A stretch of DNA of 64,000 nt, from positions 38,716-102,715 of the forward strand of contig NZ_FRCQ01000017.1 in assembly GCF_900142965.1 (NCBI RefSeq), read 5' to 3'. Of this stretch, positions 7,599 through 17,180 are shown in pieces (positions within the stretch are counted from its first letter, which is position 1; each line of letters starts with the position of its first letter). The position numbers and the translations under genes were made by a program. The DNA comes from Rhizobacter sp. OV335 (GTDB lineage: Bacteria > Pseudomonadota > Gammaproteobacteria > Burkholderiales > Burkholderiaceae_C). A model generated the notes under the pieces. That model was given only the letters and a program-made list of their open reading frames with translations. It had not been told where the DNA came from and ran no database searches.

Positions 7599-9658
7599 CG
7601 CGTCGGCTTCGATGGGCATTCGTTCTCGCCAACGCGAGGTGCGCGCCGCTGTGGCGCGCGTTGGCGGGTGTAACCGTGGGCGACAATGCGCGCTTGTCAC
7701 CCCGCTGCCTCCTGCCCGTCGTGCGCTGCCTGCCTGTCATGCTCCTGACACTGTCTGCCATCGTGGCGGCGGCGCCCACGCCTGCGTCCGACACCCCGGC
7801 GCGATCGATGCTCGAGCGCAGCCGCGCCGCGATGCGCAGCGACCCCGAGCAGGGCCGCAAGCTGGCCGAGCAGGCGCTGGCCGACCTCGGTCGGGCCGGC
7901 GCGGCCGCCGACCCCGACACGCTGGTGCTCGCCCATTGGCTGCTGTGCGATTACCACGCCGAGCGCGACCGCGCCGCCGCCGAGGACCACCTGGCCCAGG
8001 GCCGCGCGCTGCTGCCGCGCGCGCCGCGCCTGCGCCCCAGCCTGCTCGGCTGCGAGGGCGACCTGCGCGAGCTGGCCGGCGACAGCGTGCAGGCGATGGC
8101 CTTGTACGAGCAGTCGGTCGCGGTCGCCGAGCAGCTGCACGACGACGAGCAGCGCGCCGACGGCCTGTACCGCCGCGGCTACCTGCGCGGCGTGCGCGGC
8201 GAGTTCGCCAACGGCCTGTTCGACCTGCGCCTGGCCAACCAGCTGTACGAGCGGCTGGGCATGCCGCAACAGGCGCTGACCTCGCTGAACGCGATCGCGA
8301 TCCTGTACAACCGCATGGGCGACCACGCGCAGGCGCGCTACTACTTCGAGGCGGCGCTGAAGGCCCAGCAGGCCGCCGGACTGCGCCGCGAGCAGGCCGT
8401 CACGCAGCACAACCTGGGCCGGGCGCTCGAGAACCTGAAGGACTGGGACGCCGCGCAGCACGCCTTCGAGGCGGTGCTGGCGCTGAGCCGCGAGATCGGC
8501 TACCCGCGCGGCGAGGCCTATGCGCTGCGCGGGCTGGCCAGCGTGCGCAACGCGCGTGGCGATGCGTCCGGTGCGCTCGGCCTGCTCGACCAGGCGAGCG
8601 AACTGCACCACCGCACGCCCGACGAACGCCTGCGCGCGCAGATCCTGCTGCAGCGCGGCATCGCGATGCGCCTGCTGCGCCGGCCGGTCGAGGCCCTGGC
8701 GGCGCTGGGCGAGGCGCAGAAGGTCTTCTCCACCGCCGATTCGCGGGCCGAGCTGGCCACCACCTATGGCGAGCTGGCGACGGCGCTGTCCGACCAGGGC
8801 GACTGGCACGGCGCCTTCGAGCAGCAGCAGAAGTACAAGGCGGTCTCCGACGAGTTGCTGCACCGCCAGCTCGACCAGCGTTTCGCGACGCTGAAGGTCG
8901 AGTTCGACAGCGCCGCGAAGGACAAGGAAAACCAGCTGCTGATGCGCGAGAAGGCGGCCACCGAGCGCGCGCTCGACCAGGAGCGTCGGGCCAGCGCGCT
9001 GCGCGCGGTGGTGATCGCGCTGGCCGCGTTGCTGGTGGTCGTGATGGGGGTGCTGGTCTGGCGCCACCGCCGCACCAGCCACCGCATGCAAGACCTCGCG
9101 ATGACCGACGAGCTGACGCACCTGCCGAACCGCCGCCACGTGCTGGGCAAGCTGCAGGGGCTGCTGGCGCAGCGGCAGGCCTGCGCGCTGCTGATCGTCG
9201 ACCTCGATTTCTTCAAGATGATCAACGACGAGCACGGCCACCTGGTCGGCGACGACATCCTGCGGGCGATCGCCACGGTGCTGCGCGACAGCGGCCGTGC
9301 GCCGGTCGAGCTGGGCCGGCTGGGCGGCGAGGAGTTCATCGTCGTGCTGCCCGAGGTCGACATCGACACCGCGATCGCCGCGGCCGAGCGGCTGCGCCAG
9401 AAGGTGGCCGAGCTGGACGTGTCGCGCTGGCTGCCGGACCGCAACATCACGATCAGCATCGGCATCACGCTCGCCGAGAGCGGCGACACCGTCAGCAGCG
9501 TGCTGCGGCGCGCCGACGAGGCGCTCTACGAGGCCAAGCGCAGCGGTCGCAACCGCTGCGTGGCGCGCATCGGCGCGATGGGCTTGCCGCCGGTGCGGGG
9601 CACCGCCGCCGCCGAGGCGCCTGCGCAGGTGGTGCCGGCGGGCAGCGTCACGTCCTGA
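7592..9658 (+). CDS. TPR-repeat diguanylate cyclase (GGDEF)
   Basis: The longest reading is 688 residues. A signal-like segment (LPVMLLTLSAIVAAAP, about residues 47-62) precedes a long tetratricopeptide-repeat sensor region (about 70-450), a membrane helix (VVIALAALLVVVMGVLVW) and a GGDEF domain (about 500-655) with active-site RLGGEEF near residue 579 and DELTHLPNRR at its start. It is predicted to make cyclic di-GMP in the cytoplasm in response to a periplasmic TPR sensor. The start is uncertain: ATG 7592, GTG 7720 and ATG 7739 are in frame. The two later ones put the signal peptide at the N-terminus and leave the 7627-7666 hairpin in the leader, and I think one of them is more likely. It ends 10 bases from a convergent gene. 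Confidence 0.88.
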   Translation: MSSRRLRWAFVLANARCAPLWRALAGVTVGDNARLSPRCLLPVVRCLPVMLLTLSAIVAAAPTPASDTPARSMLERSRAAMRSDPEQGRKLAEQALADLGRAGAAADPDTLVLAHWLLCDYHAERDRAAAEDHLAQGRALLPRAPRLRPSLLGCEGDLRELAGDSVQAMALYEQSVAVAEQLHDDEQRADGLYRRGYLRGVRGEFANGLFDLRLANQLYERLGMPQQALTSLNAIAILYNRMGDHAQARYYFEAALKAQQAAGLRREQAVTQHNLGRALENLKDWDAAQHAFEAVLALSREIGYPRGEAYALRGLASVRNARGDASGALGLLDQASELHHRTPDERLRAQILLQRGIAMRLLRRPVEALAALGEAQKVFSTADSRAELATTYGELATALSDQGDWHGAFEQQQKYKAVSDELLHRQLDQRFATLKVEFDSAAKDKENQLLMREKAATERALDQERRASALRAVVIALAALLVVVMGVLVWRHRRTSHRMQDLAMTDELTHLPNRRHVLGKLQGLLAQRQACALLIVDLDFFKMINDEHGHLVGDDILRAIATVLRDSGRAPVELGRLGGEEFIVVLPEVDIDTAIAAAERLRQKVAELDVSRWLPDRNITISIGITLAESGDTVSSVLRRADEALYEAKRSGRNRCVARIGAMGLPPVRGTAAAEAPAQVVPAGSVTS
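7627..7666 (+). other. Strong hairpin near the 5' end of the TPR-GGDEF gene
   Basis: CGCCAACGCG (7627-7636) is complementary to CGCGTTGGCG (7657-7666), and nested GCGCGCC (7641-7647) pairs with GGCGCGC (7653-7659). The two possibilities share bases and together give a long bulged stem. It lies before two of the three plausible start codons of the gene that follows, so it may be a 5'-leader structure, not coding sequence. Confidence 0.5.
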
Positions 9659-9668
9659 GGTCCCTGCG

Positions 9669-10178
9669 TCATCCCGCCGCGACGAAGCGGTCGGTTCTTG
9701 CGGCCTGGATCACCTCGGCCAGCTCGGTGTTGATCACGTCGACCGGCATCCGCCCCTTCAGCCACGGGTTCGGCTGCACGAACCAGAACGCGGTGTTCCA
9801 GGCATCGAAGGCCGAGGCCAGTTCGCTCGCCACCTGTTGCGGGCCGGCCTTCAGCGCCATGTCGGTGCGCTCGAACTGGAACATCGGCAGCCACAGCTCG
9901 CCGCGCCATTCGAAGCTCAGCACGCTGCGCTCGACGATCTGCCGCGCCAGCGTCGGTACGCCGCGGCCGCCGCACTGCGTGAGCCGCTCCACCACCTCGT
10001 CGCCGCGCGCCAGGCCGCCGCTCTCGCGGTAGTGGCGCAGCATCTGCACGAACTGCCGGTCGCGGTCGATCACCAGCCCGACGTCCTGGCCGGGGGCATT
10101 CCATGGGTGCACGTCGTGCGGCATCGGCAAGCCGGCTTCGCGGGAGCGGGTGACGGCGGGGGCGGCTTGGGCTTGCAT
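9669..10178 (-). CDS. MbcA/ParS-like toxin-binding domain protein, no adjacent toxin
   Basis: The protein has 169 residues from ATG 10178. The C-terminal third (AFWFVQPNPWLKGRMPVDVI then LAEVIQAARTDRFV) resembles the DUF2384 toxin-binding domain of MbcA/Xre-type antitoxins, with the typical NPWL-G-P pattern. The middle part reads like a small helical domain. Those antitoxins normally sit beside a RES-domain toxin, but none is present: the neighbours are a convergent GGDEF gene and about 265 bases of noncoding sequence upstream (10179-10445), in which I see only GC-rich short repeats. It may be a solitary regulator instead of an antitoxin. The family assignment rests on the short C-terminal motif. 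Confidence 0.65.
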   Translation of the reverse strand: MQAQAAPAVTRSREAGLPMPHDVHPWNAPGQDVGLVIDRDRQFVQMLRHYRESGGLARGDEVVERLTQCGGRGVPTLARQIVERSVLSFEWRGELWLPMFQFERTDMALKAGPQQVASELASAFDAWNTAFWFVQPNPWLKGRMPVDVINTELAEVIQAARTDRFVAAG

Positions 10179-10445
10179 GTGGATGAACTCCCGGGTGGAT
10201 GGGCGGCGATCCATGACGACGATCGCGTGGCGCAACGATAGGCGGGGCCCGGGCGCCCGCCCAGCAGCCACCGGCCCGAGCCGGTGTAGGAGGGGAGGAG
10301 GGCGCGTCGTAGGTCGGCGCGGAGGCCACTCTGTCCATTTCAGGGGGGACAGCCCTTGTAGGACCGCGTAGGCGTTTTCCGACGTTCGAATCCGGTGCTG
10401 GCGACTGGCCCGGGCGGCCGACCTGGGGGAGCATCCGCCCTCAAG

Positions 10446-10748
10446 ATGTTGACACCCAAGAACGCCGCCATGACCAAGAACAACTGCGCCCGCTACCTGT
10501 TGCTTTTCGGCTCGAAGGAATCGCCGCGTGCGGTGCTGTTCGACGAGCAGGAACGCCTGCTCGCCGAGATGATCGACGAGGATGGTTTCCTGGTCGACAG
10601 CCTGCTGCGCGAAGGCCGTGCGGTGCGCCCGCCGTCGAAGCTGGTGGCAGCGGTTTCACATGCGCTGCGGGCCTGTGCGAAGCAGGTTCGCCTCAGCGGC
10701 ACCGCGGCGGCTGCCGACCTGCACCTGCGTTGCTTCGCACTCGGCTGA
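10446..10748 (+). CDS. Small hypothetical protein
   Basis: About 100 residues from ATG 10446, which has GGGGAG some 11 bases upstream; ATG 10470 (92 residues, MTKNNCARYLLLFG) is an alternative. The sequence looks protein-like (YLLLFGSKESPRAVLFDEQE, then an acidic and a basic stretch), has no membrane segment and matches no family I know. It stands alone between a convergent-side intergenic region and a decayed gene. From 10749 to 10953 I see no gene. Confidence 0.4.
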   Translation: MLTPKNAAMTKNNCARYLLLFGSKESPRAVLFDEQERLLAEMIDEDGFLVDSLLREGRAVRPPSKLVAAVSHALRACAKQVRLSGTAAAADLHLRCFALG

Positions 10749-10953
10749 TCCCGATGCAGAAGGCTGTCCCGATGTGGTGCCACCGCCTGTCCATCCCCGG
10801 AGTGAAGGTGCCGCGCACGGCGTTGGCACAGCGACACAGGCCGACGCATGCGCCACCCGCGTGTGTGACAACTCGCAAGGCGTGCCACAGCACTGCAGAC
10901 ATCCGCATTGACGCCTCGTTACCACTGCAAGCGGGTGGGCCCAGTGGTGCAGG

Positions 10954-11268
10954 CTATCGTCGCCCACTTTGGCCGCTGGCTCGGCTCGACAAGGGAACGA
11001 CCCGGTGATCAGCAGTAACGAAGACGGCAGGAATCGACGGCGCCTCGTCGAGTGCGGGTGGCGTGCTTTGCGGCTTGTCCGCCCAGGCCTTGTCCGAGGC
11101 CACCTTGTCGATCCGCTGCGCCAGCTTGTAGGACCGCATCGACTGCTCGATGCGGTCAAGCCTCTGCAATATTTTGGTGTTCTCCTGTTCGGCTGGCAGC
11201 GTGATCTGCAGGTCGAGCGGGCGGCGCCGTTCGCTGGTGCGGGCGGCATGGTTCTGGCTAACGAGGAT
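10954..11268 (-). pseudogene. C-terminal remnant of a DUF1003 membrane protein
   Basis: The minus-strand frame reads ILVSQNHAARTSERRRPLDL, then QITLPAEQENTKILQRLDRI, followed by a charged tail to a stop at 10954. This matches the cytoplasmic end of DUF1003 proteins, where a membrane helix exits into a SQNRQ-type segment and then LDLQINLLAE-like sequence. Upstream of 11268 the frame continues, but with low-complexity sequence antisense to the next gene, and the two membrane helices are missing. I therefore read it as a truncated, probably dead gene. No mobile element marks the breakpoint. Confidence 0.6.
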
Positions 11269-11323
11269 GCAAGCGGATGGTGACCGGCGCATGGTCAGCG
11301 GTGGAGTGGTCGATGAACCGTCA

Positions 11324-11339
11324 TGGCAATCGCTGTGCC
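11324..11339 (+). promoter_or_regulatory. Candidate sigma-54 (-24/-12) promoter for the NtrC-type activator
   Basis: TGGCAATCGCTGTGCC has GG at 11325-11326 and GC at 11337-11338 with the required 10 bases between. It matches TGGCA of the -24 box and TGC of the -12 box. The start codon lies about 75 bases downstream of the -12 element. It is the weakest of the three -24/-12 candidates in this region. Confidence 0.45.
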
Positions 11340-11413
11340 CGACGGTTCCGCGTGGTCCCGGCGTGTCCGGGCCGCTTGCTGCGGGCCTTCCGGTCCGCAA
11401 GAGGAGTTCTGTG

Positions 11414-12865
<1,452 letters not shown>

Positions 12866-12867
12866 AT

Positions 12868-14826
12868 CTACGCGGTCCGCGTCGCGACGGCGTGCAACAG
12901 GCGGCCGAGGTTTTCCGGTCGCAGCGGCTTCACCAGGTAGGCATCGAACCCCGCCTCCAGCGCACGCGCCTCGTCGTCGTCGCTGCGACCCCGTGCATTC
13001 AGTGCCGCAAAGAACACCGGCACGCCGACCAGATGACTGCGCAGCGGCTCGAGCAGCGCGGCCGCCTCGAAGTCGGGATGGCTGATGTCGCACAGCACGA
13101 TCTGCGGCCGCTGGGTGCGCGCGATGCGCAGCCCGGCCTCCGGCGTCGGCGCCGTCTGCACCTCGTGGCCCCACAGCTCCATCTGCAGGCGCAGCACGTC
13201 GCGTGTTTCAGGATCCGGGTCGATCACCAGCACGCGGTAGGTTTCCTCGGGCACCATCACCAGCGGCTTCTGGCGCGAACCGTTGGTGGCGCTCGGCGAG
13301 GCCACCTGCGGCAGGCTGATCACGAACTCCGCACCCAGTCCCGGCCCGTCGCTCGACGCCGAGATGTCGCCGCCGTGCAGCATCGCGATGCGCCGCGCCA
13401 GCGTGAGCCCGACCCCCAGCCCCGGCCGGCGTGCCGCGGTGCCGGCATCGTGGCGCGCGAACAACTCGAACACATGCGGCAGGAAATCGGCGGCGATGCC
13501 TTGCCCGCGGTCCTTCACGCGCACCAGCACCTGGCCCGTCCCTTGACCATTCCCTTGCGCATTCCCCGGGCCGCCACGTGACTGCACCGACACCGCGATC
13601 TCGCCCGGGTCGCGCGAGAAGATCGATGCGTTGTAGACGATCGCCGACACCGCCTGCGCGAGCCGCAGCGCATCGCCGTCGACCCAGGCCGGCTCCTTCG
13701 GGAACTCGGTCTTCAGCGTGTGGCCGGCCGCACTCAGCTTCGTGCGCAGGCCGTCGAGCGCGCCGCGCACCACCGTGTCGACCGCCACCGGCTCCTTGAT
13801 CAGCGTGATCTGGCCCTGCGCGACGCGCGTCACGTCGACCAGGTCATCGATCAACCGCCGCAGCCGCGTCACCTGCCGCTCGACGATCTCGCGCAGCCGC
13901 CCGATCGTCGGGTTCTCGGCCTCCATCGTGCGCAGCACGCTCGCAGCGTTCGCGATCGGTGCCAGCGGGTTGCGCAACTCGTGCGACAGCAGCGCGAGGA
14001 ACTCGCCCTGGCGCCGGTCGGACAGGCGCATCGCCTGCGTGCGCTCGGCCAGGCGCTCCTCGAGTTCCTTGCGTTCGTGGATGTCGACGCAGCTGCCGAC
14101 GTAGCCGAGGAAGCGCCCGTCGCCGCTGGTGTGCGGCACGCCGTTGTCGAGCACCCAGCGGTAGAGGCCGTCGTGGCGGCGCAGCCGGTAGTCCATCACG
14201 AAGGGTTGGCGCGCATGGAAGCTGGTCGAGTAGATGCCCATGCAGCGCTCCAGGTCCTCCGGGTGCACCACCTGGGTCCAGCCGTTGCCGCGCTCTTCGT
14301 CGAGCGTGGTGCCGGTGAACTGCAGCCACGGCTTGTTGACCCATTCGCACCAGCGGTCCGGGCCGGCCAGCCAGATCATCACCGGCGCGGCATCGGCCAT
14401 GCTGCGGAAATCGCGCTCGCCGTCGCGCCCGCGCACCGGCGACGGCTGTAGCAGGCAGACGAAGCGGGCGTCGTCTGCGGCGGGCGAATCGTGCTTCCGA
14501 AGTTGCGGCTGAACTTGCGGATGAACTTGCGGATGAACTTGCGGCTGAAGTTGCAACAGCTGCGCGTCGAACGGCCGCACGCCGTCGCCTGAGCCGACCG
14601 ACACCTCGCCGGCCCACTCCTCGCCGGCCGCCAGTGCGCGCCCCATCGCGAGCGACGGCGCGAAGCGCAGCAGGTCGGACGGCAGGTCGCCGCCACGCAC
14701 CAGCGCCTGGGCCGCGCGGTTGGCAGCCAGCACGTGCCCCTGTGCATCGACGAGCAGGGCCGCTTGCGGCAGCCGGTCGAACAGCGAGGGGCCGATGGCA
14801 TCGAGCGTGAGGGCGCGGTCCTGCAT
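12868..14826 (-). CDS. Hybrid PAS-sensor histidine kinase with C-terminal receiver
   Basis: The protein has 652 residues from ATG 14826. Two PAS regions occupy about 1-240: the first begins FDRLPQAALLVDAQGHVLAA and the second contains MIWLAGPDRWCEWVNKPWLQ. HisKA follows with His about 282 in LLSHELRNPLAPI, then HATPase_c (VKDRGQGIAADFLPHVFELF, GLGVGLTLARRIA) and a receiver domain with Asp about 580 (IVLCDISHP). There is no membrane segment, so it is probably a soluble sensor. A run of His-Pro-Gln-Val repeats lies between the PAS domains. It is transcribed in the same direction as rpoN, 155 bases downstream of it, from what looks like its own sigma-54 promoter. Likely partner: the convergent NtrC-type regulator. 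Confidence 0.93.
   Translation of the reverse strand: MQDRALTLDAIGPSLFDRLPQAALLVDAQGHVLAANRAAQALVRGGDLPSDLLRFAPSLAMGRALAAGEEWAGEVSVGSGDGVRPFDAQLLQLQPQVHPQVHPQVQPQLRKHDSPAADDARFVCLLQPSPVRGRDGERDFRSMADAAPVMIWLAGPDRWCEWVNKPWLQFTGTTLDEERGNGWTQVVHPEDLERCMGIYSTSFHARQPFVMDYRLRRHDGLYRWVLDNGVPHTSGDGRFLGYVGSCVDIHERKELEERLAERTQAMRLSDRRQGEFLALLSHELRNPLAPIANAASVLRTMEAENPTIGRLREIVERQVTRLRRLIDDLVDVTRVAQGQITLIKEPVAVDTVVRGALDGLRTKLSAAGHTLKTEFPKEPAWVDGDALRLAQAVSAIVYNASIFSRDPGEIAVSVQSRGGPGNAQGNGQGTGQVLVRVKDRGQGIAADFLPHVFELFARHDAGTAARRPGLGVGLTLARRIAMLHGGDISASSDGPGLGAEFVISLPQVASPSATNGSRQKPLVMVPEETYRVLVIDPDPETRDVLRLQMELWGHEVQTAPTPEAGLRIARTQRPQIVLCDISHPDFEAAALLEPLRSHLVGVPVFFAALNARGRSDDDEARALEAGFDAYLVKPLRPENLGRLLHAVATRTA
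14501..14548. repeat. Four 12-base tandem units inside the hybrid kinase gene
   Basis: Units close to ACTTGCGGATGA run from 14501 to 14548 (the two central ones identical, the outer ones differing by one or two bases). On the coding strand they give Pro-Gln-Val-His-Pro-Gln-Val-Gln type repeats between the PAS domains. The unit is divisible by three, so expansion would lengthen the linker without a frameshift. Confidence 0.85.
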
Positions 14827-14917
14827 GAAAGGCTTTCGGGGGCCCGCAGTCGGTCGCGGGCCGGGGTCTGTCGGACGGGGCCGACATCTGCTGTCGGCTG
14901 GCCGCTTGCCTTTTACT

Positions 14918-14933
14918 GGCAAGTGTCGTGCCT
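14918..14933 (-). promoter_or_regulatory. Sigma-54 (-24/-12) promoter of the hybrid kinase
   Basis: On the minus strand the sequence is AGGCACGACACTTGCC. GG (14931-14932) and GC (14919-14920) are 10 bases apart, and GGCACG plus TTGC match the consensus TGGCACG-N4-TTGC exactly except at the first base. It lies between the end of rpoN and the kinase start, giving a leader of roughly 80 bases. Two small hairpins (14881-14897 and 14905-14923) lie in or next to it. Confidence 0.75.
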
Positions 14934-14981
14934 GCGCGTTTTGTGACTTTTTGCAAGTCCGCGCGCCGGGAAAACCCTAGC

Positions 14982-16451
14982 TCAGGCGGCGCGGCGGCGG
15001 CGTTCGACAGGCTCCACCTTCAGCAGTTGCCGGTACTTGGTGACCGTGCGGCGCGCCACCGTCAGGCCCTGGCGCAGCAGCAGGCGGGCGATCTGGGAGT
15101 CCGACAGCGGCATCTTCGGGTCTTCCGATTCGATGATCCCCTGGATCACGCCGCGCACCGCGGTCGGCGAGGTGCTGCCGCCGCTGGCGGTGTTCATGCC
15201 GCGCGAGAAGAAGTACTTCAGCTCGAACACGCCGACCGGCGTCGCCATGTACTTGTTGTTCGTCACACGGCAGACGGTGGATTCGTGGATGCCGACCTCG
15301 TCGGCGATCTCGCGCAGGCCGAGCGGCTTCATCGCGAGCGGGCCGACGTCGAGGAATCGGTGCTGGCGCCGCAGGATGGCCTGCGCCACCGACAGGATGG
15401 TCGAGAAGCGCTGCTGCACGTTGCGCACCGTCCAGCGCGCGTCCTGCAGGTGGGCCGCCATCTCGCCGTGGCCGCCGCCGCGGTGCTGCTGGAACAGGCT
15501 CGCATACATCTGGTTCAGCTTCACGCGCGGGATCACCGCGTGGTTCAGCGCGGCGGCCCAGGTGCCGCGCACCTTCCTGACGATCACGTCCGGCGTCACG
15601 TAGTTCAGGTTCTCGGCCCCGTAGCGCCAGCCCGGGCGCGGGTCGAGGTGGCGGATGCGGTCGCAGGCGGCGGCCACGCGCGCGGCGGTCTCGCCCAGCG
15701 CCTTCGCGATGCCGGCGATGTCGCGCTGCGCCAGTTGCGCCAGGTGCTGCGCGACGATGCGCTCGGCCAGTGCGCGCTCTTCGGCATCCTCGATCTGCGG
15801 CAGCTGCAGCAGCAGGCATTCGGCGACGCTGCGCGCGGCCACGCCGGCCGGTTCGAGCGACTGCACCAGTTTCAGCGCGGTGCTCATCTCGCAGCCATCG
15901 ACCGCCGGCGACAGCGCCGCCAGCTCGGCGAGTTCATCGAGGCCGGTGCGCAGGTAGCCGTCGTCGTCGAGCGATTCGATGATGGTGCAGGCGAGGGCGT
16001 GGTCGCGCTCGCCGAGCGGCAGCATGTTGATCTGCGAGCGCAGGTGCTGGCGCAGGTCGACATCGGCGGCGACCAGCTCCATCGCGCTGATGTCGCTGTC
16101 GCCGGAACCGCTTCCGCTGATGCTGCCCGGCCCGGCCTGCCAGCTGTCGCGCTCGAAGGCCATGTCGGCGTCGGCGGATGGCAGGGTGTCCATCGTCGCG
16201 TCGTTGGCCGGCGTCAGCGCATTCAGCTCGGCGATCGGCAGCGCCTCGGCCAGCGACGGATCGTGCACGGCCGTTGCGGTGCTCTCGGGCCCGGCCTCTT
16301 CCAGCTCGAGGAAGGGATTGGTCACCATGCTGTCGCGGATCTCCTGGACGAAGTCCTGCGACGACAGCTGCAGCAGGCGCACCGCGCGCTGCAGGCGCGG
16401 CGTCAGGCCCTGGATCTGCCGCGCATCGGTTCGAAGGATCGGTGCATTCAT
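14982..16451 (-). CDS. rpoN: RNA polymerase sigma-54 factor
   Basis: The protein has 489 residues from ATG 16451, preceded by AAGGAGA at good spacing. Region I is the Gln/Leu-rich activator-interacting segment (LTPRLQRAVRLLQLSSQDFV, then NPFLELEE). Region II is acidic (about 50-130). The core-binding region is followed by the DNA-binding part with a helix-turn-helix (LREIADEVGIHESTVCRVTN) and the RpoN box ARRTVTKYRQ at 466-475. It recognises -24/-12 promoters and needs an NtrC-type activator. In many Burkholderiales rpoN sits between lptB and hpf; here neither is present and the neighbours are signalling genes, so it may be a second copy. Its own upstream region is shared with the divergent DUF2383 gene. 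Confidence 0.95.
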   Translation of the reverse strand: MNAPILRTDARQIQGLTPRLQRAVRLLQLSSQDFVQEIRDSMVTNPFLELEEAGPESTATAVHDPSLAEALPIAELNALTPANDATMDTLPSADADMAFERDSWQAGPGSISGSGSGDSDISAMELVAADVDLRQHLRSQINMLPLGERDHALACTIIESLDDDGYLRTGLDELAELAALSPAVDGCEMSTALKLVQSLEPAGVAARSVAECLLLQLPQIEDAEERALAERIVAQHLAQLAQRDIAGIAKALGETAARVAAACDRIRHLDPRPGWRYGAENLNYVTPDVIVRKVRGTWAAALNHAVIPRVKLNQMYASLFQQHRGGGHGEMAAHLQDARWTVRNVQQRFSTILSVAQAILRRQHRFLDVGPLAMKPLGLREIADEVGIHESTVCRVTNNKYMATPVGVFELKYFFSRGMNTASGGSTSPTAVRGVIQGIIESEDPKMPLSDSQIARLLLRQGLTVARRTVTKYRQLLKVEPVERRRRAA

Positions 16452-16568
16452 TCCGCGGTCTCCTTGATGCTTGTCGTTGCTGTGTTTGCGCCCCATCGGA
16501 AGCTCGCCGTAGGACGATGCCTCGCAGGGGGAACTGCTCATTCATCACTCTGCAACACATGTGCCACC

Positions 16569-16584
16569 GGGCACGCCAACTGCC
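16569..16584 (+). promoter_or_regulatory. Sigma-54 (-24/-12) promoter of the DUF2383 gene
   Basis: GGGCACGCCAACTGCC has GG at 16570-16571 and GC at 16582-16583, exactly 10 bases apart, and matches GGCACG and TGC of the consensus. Transcription would begin near 16595, about 35 bases before the start codon at 16631. Confidence 0.6.
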
Positions 16585-16630
16585 GAAGAGGGGCACGGGC
16601 CTCACGGCCTCCAACTGAAAGGAACTGACC

Positions 16631-17092
16631 ATGAGCCACGATGACATCGTCGACACCCTGAACGACCTGATCGAGACCTCGAAGGACGGTGAGTTCGGCT
16701 TCCTCGCCTGCGCGAAGCACGTGCAGTCGGAAGAGCTGCGCACGCTGTTCACGCAACGCGCCAACGAATGCCGCCGCTCGGCCGAAGAGCTGGCCCCGCT
16801 GGTGGCGCAGTACGGCGGCGAACCGGAAGACGACGGCACCGCCGCCGGCTCGCTGCACCGCGGCTGGGTCGCGGTGCGCGGCTCGCTGGTGGGCTACACC
16901 GACCAGGCGATGCTGGATGAATGCGAGCGCGGCGAAGACGCGGCGCTGGCCCGCTACCGCGCTGCACTGCGCGATGACGACCTGCCGGAGCCGGTGAAGT
17001 CGATCGTCGCGCGCATGCAGCTCGGCGTGCAGCGCAACCACGACCAGATCAAGATGCTGCGCGATCGCGAACGCGCGAAGACCTCGTCGTGA
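16631..17092 (+). CDS. PA2169/DUF2383 family four-helix protein
   Basis: The protein has 153 residues, with AAAGGAA 9 bases upstream of the ATG. It is all-helical and ferritin-like in layout: DIVDTLNDLIETSKDGEFGF, a second helix with RTLFTQRANECRRSAEELAP, a Gly-rich turn, then LVGYTDQAMLDECERGEDAA and a last helix with MQLGVQRNHDQIKMLRDRER. This matches the DUF2383 (PA2169) family; members are often stress-induced and their function is unproven. It is divergent from rpoN and has its own candidate sigma-54 promoter, followed by a hairpin terminator. Confidence 0.9.
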   Translation: MSHDDIVDTLNDLIETSKDGEFGFLACAKHVQSEELRTLFTQRANECRRSAEELAPLVAQYGGEPEDDGTAAGSLHRGWVAVRGSLVGYTDQAMLDECERGEDAALARYRAALRDDDLPEPVKSIVARMQLGVQRNHDQIKMLRDRERAKTSS

Positions 17093-17100
17093 CCGGGGGG

Positions 17101-17134
17101 CATCGGCGGCACGTAAATGCTGCCGATGTTCTTA
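17101..17134 (+). terminator. Likely terminator after the DUF2383 gene
   Basis: CATCGGCGGCA (17101-17111) pairs with TGCTGCCGATG (17118-17128) over 11 positions including one G-U, with a 6-base loop CGTAAA, and is followed by TTCTTA. It lies 9 bases after the stop codon. The T tract is weak. Confidence 0.55.
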
Positions 17135-17180
17135 CCGGCGTCAGAAAACTTCACCCGGTCGTTTTTGCAGGAAGCACTTC

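Noticed and set aside
10385-10393. TTCGAATCC resembling a tRNA T-loop
   Set aside because: Flanking bases do not form a T stem and no acceptor stem, D arm or anticodon arm can be drawn.
10730-11008. Plus-strand reading frame of about 92 codons
   Set aside because: Low-complexity sequence, no ribosome site, and antisense to the DUF1003 remnant.
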